From the NCBI GenBank assembly GCA_033060915.1, contig CM065378.1:13273501-13337500 (forward strand): 64,000 nucleotides of DNA, read 5' to 3'. Positions 12,192 through 22,150 of this stretch are shown here, piece after piece. The DNA is from Euryodendron excelsum (Eukaryota > Streptophyta > Magnoliopsida > Ericales > Pentaphylacaceae). Each line of letters starts with the position of its first letter. Position 1 is the stretch's first letter. The notes beneath the pieces are model-generated. The model did not search any database. It was not told the DNA's origin and saw only the letters and a program-made list of their open reading frames with translations. Both the position numbers and the translations under genes were made by a program.

Positions 12192-13805
12192 TCAGACGTG
12201 TGCAGGTGGAGGAGTCTCATCAGAGGATGTGGGTGCTGAATCTACCCTTCTACCTCTTTCAGTGCTTCTGCTGTTATTAGCAAATTTCAAGCTCGCCTGG
12301 TGGAAACCTTTCTCTTTCTCTCTCGAACTCCATTCGGCCATGTAGTAGTCTTCTTCTGTGGATCCTTTAGATGATGGGCCACAAAACATGCCACCCCATT
12401 GCGGAAAGTATATAAAGAGTATTGGGAGGGTGCAGCATATAATCATGATACCCATCAGAGTTATGCCTGTCTCTGTTTTGTACCTTGATCCTCTGAAGAA
12501 TATTACTTGCGTCAAAACTGCCCCTACATTTCCACCGCCTCCGGTCATCCCGGAGATTATTCCCAAAGACCTGAAGATAATGAGACATGTAGAGATAGCT
12601 GTAAGTAATGGTGGGTTTTTTTCATGAGAATAGAATGTGAAGTGATTGCAGAAAACTTACCTTCGGGAGACGAAGGGAACAATCCCAAACGTAAGGCCAC
12701 AAGCAACTTGAACAAAAACAGAGAACACAACCAGAACAGCAATGGAGGCACTTAAAGAACCGACTCGCCCAAGCATGATGCAGAACAAACCTCCCAAAGT
12801 CTGCACTATCCACAGGGTCCAAATCCTACCCCTCATCCCAAACCTCTTCGCCATAGCATCTGAGATAATCCCTCCTGCTGGCCTTGAAAATAAATTTGCT
12901 AATCCAGAACTGGCTGCGATGATTCCTGCAGTGTGGAGATTCACATTGAATCTATCGTAAAAGTACTGTGCAATTATATTGTCAATCGTCAATTCCACCC
13001 CAAAGCAAAACCCATAAGTTAATAGCAAGATCCACCCTCTGTAATTCCTGACTGCATGATAGAAAACCTGCGAGAAATTATCTTTGTGTTTTTCCCCAGA
13101 TATCTTCAGCTGTGAGAAGTTCCCGTCCGGCATGTCTTGGCCGAGGAAAAAAACGGCGAAGGCCGATAAGGTTTGCATCAGGCCAGGAATGAAAAACGCA
13201 ATCCGCCATGCCGTGAATTTAACTGCACCGGCGTCGTGGATGGCAGAGAAAACCAGGGGCATGATAAGCTGCGTTGCGCCGCCGCCAAGGTTGCCCCAGC
13301 CGCCAGCAACGCCGTTGGCAGTGCCGACAACTCGTGCAGAGAACATGGAGCTCATCCAGAATTGGGTAGAGACGAAAGTGGCAAGAGCGAAGCCTGTGAA
13401 GAAACGTAAGAGGAGGAAGGAGATAGCAGAGTTGGCAATGGAACTGCAGTAAACTGCAGGGGTAGTGATGAGGATGAGCGAGGCAGAGGCGAGACGGGGG
13501 CCGAACAGGTCGCAGGCAGTCCCCATGGCAATTCGGGCAAAGACTGCGCCGGAAACTGCTGCGATTCCCGCATTCCCAATGTCGGTGGCGGTGAGGTTAA
13601 GGTTGTCGCGAACTATGGGCAGGAGGGGTGGAAAAGCAAAAGCCGACACGAAACAACAGAAGAAGGAAAACCAGGACAGATGAAAAGCCCGCATGTGAGG
13701 CGCTGCCACCGAGAACAGTTTGAATACAGTTGCCTTGTGTTCGGAGTCCACCGGAAGAGCAAACTTCGGACGGTCCAAATCCGTTTCTGTTTGAGGCTTC
13801 TCCAT
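12192..13805 (-). CDS. NRT2.5: High-affinity nitrate transporter, NRT2.5-like (copy A)
   Basis: Two exons, 13805-12661 and 12570-12192, joined across a 90-bp GT-AG intron, encode 507 residues, the usual NRT2 length. The protein is a major facilitator of the nitrate/nitrite porter family with about 12 membrane segments. Visible features are [11 protein letters not shown] near residue 18, the loop motif with [10 protein letters not shown] (95-104), the porter signature GGWGNLGGG (168-176), a second signature TGGGGNVG (391-398), and [13 protein letters not shown] towards the C-terminus. FHLSW...[17 protein letters not shown] and [10 protein letters not shown] point to the NRT2.5 branch rather than NRT2.1. 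NRT2 proteins import nitrate with protons at the plasma membrane and generally need a small NAR2/NRT3 partner; NRT2.5 is best known from nitrogen-starved plants. Compared with recalled relatives, A in the second signature is replaced by G. The start at 13805 is the first Met of the open frame and matches copy B. Confidence 0.95.
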
Positions 13806-13985
13806 ATTTGTGTATTTGGGTTTGGGGTGAAGAGGATCAAACTAGAAGAATAAGGTTAGAAACTTGAGAGAATCAGAGTCTATAAGCTCTGAATTGCTCT
13901 CTCTCTCTCTCTCTCTCTCTCCTCCTCCTGTGCAGAAAAAGGAGATGAAAACAGTGACCCTTGTGGGTTGACTTATAAAGATAAG
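13806..13985 (-). promoter_or_regulatory. Proximal promoter and 5' UTR of NRT2.5 copy A
   Basis: On the minus strand a TATA-like TTTATAAG lies at 13979-13972, about 167 bp before the ATG. A (GA)n run at about 13922-13896 would fall in the 5' UTR. Both are absent from the equivalent position of copy B, where homology breaks after about 13885. Confidence 0.4.
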
Positions 13986-15829
13986 GTATCGACCTTTACG
14001 CCGCTCTTTCTTCCATCAAGCGAGAATTTTTTTGTACAAGTGCTGTAAGAGAAAAACGGCAGATCACTTGCTGAATATAGGAAATAGCTGCCTTTTGAAG
14101 GTTGTAAGATAGTGAAATTTCCACGATTGTTTTGTCTTCCAAAAGCTGTGACTTGGAGGATTGTGATTTAGCAGCTCCAATGGCCTTTGGTGGGTTAGAA
14201 AGGAGAAGTTAATTGCAAGAGATCAAAACTTTACATTTCCGCCGAGTCTCATGTCTCAAGAGATAAAAACTCTACGTTTCCGCCAAGTCTCGTGTCTCTA
14301 TTGTATCTTCACAAATGGGAAAGAGCCGAGAGGAGAGATGGGAATTCAAACACGTGATAGGGAGTTGTTTGGAGGTGATTGCTTTATGAAGTTTGATTTT
14401 TAATGCCAAGTGGTTGAATTTCAAACTTCCCTGTGCAGAAGGAAAGGGATGTAATGAGCTACTTGTTTCCAAGGATTGACTTTGGACTTTGGAGAGCTTG
14501 CCCTAAATCCAAGGGAACAGCATCTTGACCTGGTAATAGATCCTCTTGTTTTTTCATTTTAAAGGTAAAATGACGTGTGTATCCTCCTGGATCCTTCATT
14601 AATTTGCTGATTTCTGTATTGTTTTTGGAGAAAAGCAATGATAACATAATGGGTGGTTTGGTCATTTACACGTGGACGATTCGATGTATTCAGATGCCAA
14701 CTGGCTGCAGGAATATTCAATACCACCTAAAGAATCTTCCCGAATCTTGTTAAAAATTAATTTAATTCATTCTTCTTTGTTTTATTCATGCTTGGAATGA
14801 CCAAATCAATATGTATTCGTGCCAAGTGGCACAGCAGGACTTGCCCTTCCAAGTCAAACAAAAAAGATGCGTTTTACATTACATACATATCTTGCTTTCT
14901 TCAACAACTCAGCCCTCAACCAATCGCTTAGTTCAGATGGTCTACAAAGCAACTTGGTGTTTACTTCTGCAGCACATACATGTATTGGTTAAGGAGTTCA
15001 AAGCAGCTGCTTAACCAGCTAAGGAACTCAAATGCACATGTTATTCAAGACCATTAACCTGAATTTTCCATGCAATTAATGGGGCTATTAAGTGCTATAT
15101 CTGGACTCTCTCAAGACCTAACTAGCTAGTTTTACTCTTTTCCAGTTTTTGGGAATTGCTCAGAGAGTGTGAAAACATAATTCAGTCAACTACCTAGCAC
15201 CAATCGTTCCCTTCTTGTCTAATTTTTCCAGCTGAACTTTAGGACTATGGGCCGCATTAATCATCCCTCAGTTTGAAAATATGGGTTCTAATCGGATGTC
15301 ATTAACCTTTAGGCTGTGTTAGGAACTTTGGATCGAGAATTTAGATCAAATTTTGCGATGTCTCTTTTCTCACTTTTTTTTTTTTCTTTTCTCTTGATAA
15401 ATCTAGTTCCAAACATAGCATAATCAAATTTCTAAGATGACTAATGCTTCAATTCCGTAGAGAGGCTTTCCAAATATTGCAATGCTGTGACAAAGATTCT
15501 ACTTGTTCAGAGTCAAAAAAAAAAAAAAACAATTAGCGAATTAAGATAAACACATATGTTGTGTATGGATCAAAGATTTGATGATGGAAAGAAAAAGAAA
15601 AAGAAAAAGAAAAAGAAAGAAGTGAAAAAAAAGAAAACAAAAATTCTCCCTATTTTTGTGCTCTTTTCTGCCATATTTGTCTTTTCTTTTACTTTTCTCT
15701 TGATGAATCCGACTTCCAAAGATAGCAATAATAATCACATGCGAGTTGATCATTACCTTCAGAGGTGCATATAGGAATGCAATTCTTTGAGTTGATTGTG
15801 CTGAGAGGCACCCAAACTATAGTGTATAT
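13986..15829. other. Upstream intergenic region of NRT2.5 copy A, shared in part with copy B
   Basis: About 13886-14640 has no counterpart upstream of copy B. From about 14640 homology resumes with 24320 onward: GGTTTGGTCATTT, then ATATTCAATA...GAATCTTCCCGAATCTT, GTTCAGATGGTCTACAA and TATTGCAATGCTG in order, through GTGCTGAGAGGCACCCAA near 15798. No gene is seen; short open frames here are low-complexity. Confidence 0.5.
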
Positions 15830-17160
15830 ATATGGAGGCAATTTGACATAAGCTATGATTTGGAGCTTGAAAGCAACTATAACTTGAGGAGTTGGGTGGT
15901 AATTTGGTCTGAATCACACTTCCTAGTAGCACTGAAGAGCCTACGGGCACACTTCCTACTTCCTAATACCACTGAAAGGCCATTATGCTACATATATATA
16001 ATGGCAAATTCCATTAGCATTCAGTGATATAGTGACAGCTCTATCTCTGTTCATGTTTCAAAGGCTCTTTTCATCGTGGTCTTCTTATGGAGTTATCATT
16101 CTACATTTGAGAATCCTCGGTCGTCCAGGAATGATTCTCTCCCCAATATGGGCGACATGTTGAAACTTTTTTACTCTTTGAAGAACCTGATTTGATAGAA
16201 AATGAAAGAGAATTAAGCACATATTCCACTGAAATGACCGCACCTAAATCATGGTGCCTTTGTGTGTTTCAATTTTCAATTACAATTTTAGGCCTTTGAC
16301 ATCAAAAAACTTCAAAGAGAGTTCCCATAACTAAGGAAGTATTAGCACAACATAAACATGTTTTAGGAACTCGGCTAATATATATATGTGTGTGTGTGTG
16401 TTTTATGAGAAATGCTATTTTTTAGAAAAATCTATACAAAAAATTCAATTTAAAAGATGTGACAATAACACTTTTGTAATTTAAAGTCATCATCAAACCA
16501 GATCATTATGTATAAAAATTTTATACAGAATATTGGTTGAATGAGAATTATTCATTTTACTATATGTATAAAGGCAATTTGACATAACTAGGCTGTGATT
16601 TGGAGCTTGAAAGCAACTGTATAAATGTATTATGAGGAGTAGGGTTGAGTGGTGTCTGAAGGACACTTCCTAGTAGCACTGAAACTTCCTAGTACTACTG
16701 AAGGGCCATTAAGCTACATAATGTCTGTTTTCATCATGGCCTTCTTATGGAGTTATCATTCTACATTTGAGAACTCTCTGTCCATGATTAATGATTCTCT
16801 CTCCCATATAGCCGACATGTTGAAACTTTTAACGCTTTGAAGAACCTGATTTGATAGATAATGGAGGAGAGTTAAGCATATATTCCACCTGCACATCAAG
16901 TTTAACTAGGGAAGAATTAGCACTACATGAATATGTTTTTATGAGCTAAGCAAAAAAACGTATATATATGTCTTATGAGAAATGTTGTTCTTTATAGAAA
17001 TCTGTATGAAAAAATTTAATTAGAATGCTATGACAATGACATTTTCAAAATTAAGAGCTATCAAGTGTTTTTTTTTTTCAACTGAAGGCTCTTATTTAAT
17101 CAAATCATTTTGTATAAAGTTATGTATAGATTTTTTAATTCTGTAGCGTTTATTTATATT
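15830..17160. repeat. Two direct copies of an approximately 740-bp segment, each with a MITE
   Basis: About 15830-16560 and 16571-17160 share many runs in order. Examples are GCAATTTGACATAA, GATTTGGAGCTTGAAAGCAAC, ACTTCCTAGTAGCACTGAA, CTTCTTATGGAGTTATCATT, GACATGTTGAAACTTTT and AAGAACCTGATTTGATAGA. They end in the same MITE-like sequence (TTATGAGAAATG...). The MITE was present before the duplication. Copy B of the transporter array has only one such segment (about 25200-25320). Confidence 0.75.
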
Positions 17161-17429
17161 TTATATTATATCTCACATGAATGGTTGGTCGAACCGGGAA
17201 TCTTTGTAAAGTGAAATATACGGACAAACATATTATCTCAGGCAAATTCCCTCCCACCAGAGCTGCAGTATAGACGGCTCATGTCACCTCTTTGTGCCCA
17301 TAGTTCAAGACTTAGGTGCTCAATGACCTTAACGTTTGCCAATTATGTTTACGAAAATGCTATCCTTAACATTAGGCAATTATTTTTAGGAAAATCCCTA
17401 ACAGGCTTAACAGCCTTCCTCTAACCCAA

Positions 17430-17494
17430 CTGCCTGATTCTTTACAGAAGAGTCGTTAGCTTCCTGCATGACAAATGCGAAATGTGAATGTGGC

Positions 17495-17535
<41 letters not shown>

Positions 17536-17680
17536 TTTGGTAGACAGTTCATAAACTCCAACAGTTCAAATCATCTCACGGATAGAACTTCATAAACTCT
17601 TCTTTGGAGAAGAGCACATAAACTCTCACAGTTCAACAAAGACTTGATCAACTGGTCTTTCTTGTCTTCATGGGCCATAG
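17430..17680. repeat. Upstream segment also found at 6640-7250
   Basis: This is the better-preserved version of the homologous segment described at 6640-7250. A (GA)n run with one interruption occupies 17494-17535. The immediately preceding 17230-17350 matches 25445-25560, so it is part of the duplicated NRT2.5 unit. Confidence 0.55.
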
Positions 17681-17794
17681 TCTTCATGGACCATAGAAAA
17701 TGGTTCCAACTTCGAACTTGGGCCATTACTACTATGGTCACTGAAAATTAATGTTCAGATTATATGAAGGCTTGAAATTTATAAATAAAGAATT

Positions 17795-18430
17795 TTAAAA
17801 AAATGTTATTCTTTCAAAAAATATATACAAAACATTTGACCAAAATAATGTTGCAAAGTCATTTTTATAAGCTATCATGATTGGCAACAAGCTTTTATTC
17901 ATTTACATCATTTTTATAAAAAAAATTTGTATGAATTTTCTAGTTGTATAACATTATCCTATTTTTTGAAATAAAATTTCTTACTTTCCCAAAAAAATAA
18001 AGACAAAATCAGATCCATTAACTGCTCAAAATAGGTTTCTGTTTTAAATAACAAACGCGGGTCAAGAATGTGTTTTGATCCGCGAAGATCGAGAGTCCAA
18101 ATTCCATCTAACCAGAGGTCCGACTCCCTTTTTTTGAAAAAATAGGAAAAAAAGAAAGAAAACATTTTGCAAACTTGGACCTGTATTATTTAAAGTTTTG
18201 GTTTTGGCTATTAAGCGTTGAAAGATTAGAAGTTGAATAAAGTTTTTAAGCACACAAAACACTTAAAACCAAATACAAAGACAGCAACGAAGGCTTTCAT
18301 ACAAAATAGGAAAATACTAAAATTCATACAAAACGGAGAGATCAAATCTTAATAAAGTGAAAGGTTCTCATTAAGACACATTATTTTGTATATAAATTTA
18401 TAAATTTTTTTTGTAATAATAGCATTTTTC
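17795..18430. mobile_element. MITE-like copies of the window's 'AAATGCTATTCTTTCA' family
   Basis: Two partial copies (about 17795-17960 and 18300-18430) carry motifs seen repeatedly in the window: AATGTTATTCTTTCA, ATACAAAA..TTTGACCAAAATAATG, and ACATTATTTTGTATATAAATTT. Ends and target duplications are not resolved. The family also appears near 10380, 16406, 16974, 24445 and 43004. Confidence 0.5.
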
Positions 18431-18531
18431 CATGCTTTTTAATAGTTCTAATCTCAATGATGCTAGGGTTGAACAGTTGACATCCTCATTCTAAGTTAGG
18501 TCTCAAGTTCAATCCATCTTCAAACCCTTTA

Positions 18532-19211
18532 GGCTATATTTGGTATAAGAGAATGAAAATGAATAGAATGAGAATGAAATGGTCATTCTTATTGCTTTAT
18601 TTGGTAAGTCTAATGAACAATACTAGAATAAAATGAAATTTTAGTGTATAATATAAAATTTTAATATTATGTTATATACATTATATTATAAGTATTATAT
18701 ATTATTTATTAAATATTATTGAGTTTTGTGATGATGATTGCGGCGTTGGTGGTGGTGGTGGTGGTGGTGGTGGTTGTGGCGACGGCTATTGGTGGTGGGT
18801 GGTGGTGGTTGGTAGCAATGGCGTGTAGTGGTGGTGAGTGTTGTGCTGTGGTGGTGATCGTAGGGCGATGATGGCCATGGATAGCCGATGGTTGTGGTTA
18901 GCAGTGGATGGTAGTGGTTAGTAGTAACAGTAATTGTGAGAATTTTTAAAATTAAAAAAATAATTACTAAACATGTTTTATTATTATTTTTTAAAGAAAT
19001 TTGACAACAAAATTTTACCAAGTTTTGTATTATGTTCTTCTTTTTTGCAAGAACGAAATGATCATTCTCACTCTTAAAATAGAAAATGATCATTTTAAAA
19101 AAATGTGAGAATAGTCATTTCAACTTCAAATAGTAATACCAAATAAAGGAATGGAAATAAAAGTGGAAATATTATTCTATTCCATTCCATTCCCTTGTAC
19201 CAAACATAGCT
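18532..19211. mobile_element. PIF/Harbinger-like non-autonomous element, TTA target duplication
   Basis: Terminal inverted repeats GGCTATATTTGGTATAAGAG and AGCTATGTTTGGTACAAGGG (right end, inverted) flank 680 bp. TTA at 18529-18531 and 19212-19214 is the 3-bp duplication typical of PIF/Harbinger elements. The interior contains a (GGT)n tract at about 18745-18800 and related GGT-rich sequence to 18900. No transposase is present. A His/Thr-rich antisense open frame here is a by-product of that tract. Confidence 0.75.
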
Positions 19212-19378
19212 TTATAACTAGTCAACATTCATGCAATGTATGAAGTTTACATAGTTCGTGTAGACAATGATCTTGCAAAACTTGAGAAAATAGTTGGTTC
19301 AATGACTAGACACCCTGTATCAAAAATAAAAAATAAAAAAAAATGTAAGTGATGCTAGGAACTAGAAATGTATAAATC

Positions 19379-19893
19379 ATAGTTATCAATCTCGTACCGT
19401 ATTAGTCAGTACCGAGCAGTACGTATCGTACCGGCTATGAAATGGTATTAATGAATGTGAGTTTTGTACCAGTCAAAGTACCGACCAATATCGATTAATA
19501 CCAGCCAATACCGGTAGTACCGGATGGTACTAACTAATATCGAATTTATCGTATAGTATCGGATTTTATATAATTTATTTTAAAATAATTTAATTTAATT
19601 ATATTTTGATAATAAATATATGTTAGAACTTGTGTTGACACATACTAAACAATAATATGTCTTTTAAGTAATTTTAAATATATATTTGGGTCGAATAATA
19701 CTCTTATGTTATGTTAAAATAATTTATTATTAATAATATTTGTTATGAGTAATACCGAATTTTGTAAAATATTTTTTTTATAAATATATAATATTTATAG
19801 CGATGAATTCGAGACGATATACGATATTGCACCTGTACCAGTACCGTACTAATAACAAAATCGGCGTGCTGACAGTACAATTTTGACAACTAT
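19379..19893. mobile_element. Non-autonomous inverted-repeat element with ATAGTT(A/G)TCA ends
   Basis: The left end ATAGTTATCAATCTCGTACCG and the inverted right end ATAGTTGTCAAAATTGTACTG pair as terminal repeats around 515 bp. The interior is rich in CGGTAC-type motifs (TACCGG, ACCGACC, GGTACG). No coding sequence and no convincing target duplication were seen. The element at 41709-42036 shares the ATAGTTATCA terminus. Confidence 0.55.
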
Positions 19894-20258
19894 AATACAC
19901 ATGCAGACAAATGTCCAAATGTACAATGATGCTGGGGACTAGAACTTCGTTTTGATTGTGCTAATGCCAATGTTCTGAATATTCATAAATCTACATGAGA
20001 GATGGATCGCAAAGTACAAATGCATACGACCAATTCAAAAGAAAGAAGACGAAGAATACGAAGTGAAAAATAGTCTTTTGTCAGCAGCGGACTTGTGCTA
20101 ACAAACAAAACAGTGAGGATATTTCTCTGAACTGTTCTTTACACACCTCACAAACATATTTTGTCAGCAGGGGACTTGAGCTAACAACCGGAACATAGAA
20201 GAGATTTCTCTGTACTGTTCTTTAAATAACTCGCAAACATAACCCGCCTATGACTTGG

Positions 20259-21285
20259 TATCACGGGCTGGCAAGTCGAGTACCACACGGTGACAGTAAT
20301 GTGATCCGCCATGATTATACGCAGCAGAATACACCCGTGAGGCCACTATGCACCAAGCAATAGTCCCGCCAAACTTAAACACCAATGCATAAGATTATGC
20401 GCTTGTCCAGGATCCATCCGTAATGCCCCGCATATCTCTTTAAGCTCGGACCTCTGATGCTTAAGCCATAAGATAACCCAAGCTATAGGCGATAGCAACG
20501 CCATACTCAAATGCGCGCACACACGGTAAGCAATGTGCTTAGTGTCAGTCCCTCTCGAAACACAAGCCAGATGGCCATGTGCAACTAGACATGCGCGCGT
20601 CAGTCAAGCATCACCTGTTAGGCACGACGCTTCCATCCTTGAAGCTCTTAGCGCCCCGCGTCAAGGTTGCCCGCAAGGAAAGGCACCACCGAATAGCAAC
20701 TGATAAGCCCACAACATTGTGCCCCACGACACCAATGCTAGCCAAACCAAGCAGCCGTATGCACAAGCGTGAACCCAATGCGCAAGTGCACACGAGACAC
20801 ACGGCATGCAAGTGTGCACATCGAGGTCCAATCCGTCATGGACATAAGCCCCACCACTTTATAATTATGGCGTAGCGGGTGCGAATGCCACAACCCCATC
20901 CTCGACGCTAATGCCCAACATTTGTCCCACCGGGCACAATGCCGCCCATATAGCCCCTTGACTAGCATGAGGACTGCAGCCACGTGCCACAGCCGGCCCC
21001 CAAGTCTCACCCACTCCCTTGGAGGACTCACTTGAATGCCCTTTCGGTAGCACCAGGGGGTGGTAGAGTCAACACCATGCCCCCTCTTATAGTAGTATTC
21101 TGAGCCATCTCCAAACTGATAGGAAGAAACATCCTACCCCCTTGAGGAGTCATAATTCATAAATCCAATAAATATGAAAAATACAAATTACGAGATTGCC
21201 ATGCCACCGGCCAATTATGCTCAAACATGCCCCACGCCAAGGTCCCTCGCGGTCCCCGACATGCCACGGGTGGCAACCCGTGACA
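20259..21285. mobile_element. Solo-LTR-like insertion (1,027 bp, GC-rich) with 5-bp duplication
   Basis: The insertion starts TATCACGGGCTGGC and ends GGCAACCCGTGACA, so its ends are near-perfect inversions (TGTCACGGG type). CTTGG at 20254-20258 and 21286-21290 flanks it. The duplicated NRT2.5 unit has a single CTTG at the equivalent place near 12120 (TGTGACTTGAACATAC), which is an empty site and confirms the boundaries. One kilobase, TG/CA-like ends, 5-bp duplication and no coding capacity together fit a solo LTR. It is clearly more GC-rich than its surroundings. Open frames inside it are not gene-like. Confidence 0.7.
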
Positions 21286-21467
21286 CTTGGACATGCAATT
21301 ATAAATTCCAGTGAAACATATATTACTTGACACAACTTTAGGGATCTCCAAAAGTGGCTTAGAACCTGATGTAGAGACTATAGGCAGCGATGCAAGGAAG
21401 CATATTAGAAATCATTTCTTTTTTAATTTATTATTTTAGATAGAGTACGAGACTAAAGTCATCAACA

Positions 21468-21678
21468 CAGTTGATTCACACCCGAAGTTGTTAAAATAAA
21501 AAAGAGAACTCTCTCAACATAATTACTTCAAAGTTTTTTAAAACTCTTACATTGTTTATATAAGAAAAGACGGTTAATTCACACCTGAAGTTGTTAAAAA
21601 AAAGGGAAATTCTCTCAATATAATTACTTCAAAGTTGCTTTTGAATAGAGCTCTTACATTGTTTATATAGGAAAAGAC
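21468..21678. repeat. Tandem duplication, unit about 105 bp
   Basis: GTTGATTCACACCCGAAGTTGTT and the following CTCTCAACATAATTACTTCAAAGTT...CTCTTACATTGTTTATATA are repeated from about 21573 with small changes. It lies downstream of NRT2.5 copy B and has no visible function. Confidence 0.75.
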
Positions 21679-22030
21679 ACAAAACTCTAATTGTGAAAAA
21701 ATTAAGAAATTAAAAAAATATTTCAAATCAAACCAGAAATAGAAAACACTAATTTAGTACTCAAGAATCAAGCTAGAACAGATGGGTGAAATTGTGGTTT
21801 CTAGAAAGAAAACTATTAAGATCTAAATATTACTAAAAAGACAAAATTATTTTTATTTAAGGTCCTAAACCAAGGAATCAGCAAAATTTTGCATTTTGCC
21901 ACCAGTGGTATTGTTTAAAATTGCGTTTTTCATTAACCTGTCAAATTACACATGCTTTCAATAAACAGTCAGATATTTGTTGGTGGAGTGTCATTAGAGG
22001 TGTGGGTGCAGTCTTTCCTTCTATCTCTTT

Positions 22031-22150
22031 ATTTATTTAGTTTTATTTTTTGATACAAGACAAAGGAGAAAGGAATGAGACAGGTGAGGTTCAAACTTCT
22101 GCCCAAATAAGCAACTTCATAGGGCTCTCAACTGCTAAGTCAGACTTATG
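22031..22150 (-). mobile_element. SINE inserted in the 3' end of NRT2.5 copy B
   Basis: Flanking direct repeats about 15-18 bp long (TTCCTTCTATCTCTTT at 22015-22030, and CTTCCCTTCTACCTCTTT ending at 22171) mark a target-primed insertion. The uninterrupted version, CTACCCTTCTACCTCTTTC, is in copy A near 12242-12260. On the minus strand the insert has a tRNA-like head (TTAGCAGTTGAGAGC as box A, AAGTTTGAACCTC as box B) and a 3' A-rich tail (ATCAAAAAATAAAACTAAAT). The transporter's stop codon (TAA, 22148-22146) comes from its first bases. Confidence 0.7.

Noticed and set aside
12622..13683. Several open frames on the plus strand and in other minus frames over the NRT2.5 copy A exons
   Set aside because: They shadow the transporter reading frame. 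The same antisense frames recur over copy B because the DNA is duplicated, and none resembles a known protein.
18716..19093. Antisense frame with a His/Thr-rich peptide
   Set aside because: It is produced by the (GGT)n tract inside the PIF/Harbinger-like element.
20579..21351. Cluster of overlapping open frames in the GC-rich segment
   Set aside because: They lie inside the solo-LTR-like insertion, overlap on both strands and match no family; they reflect base composition.
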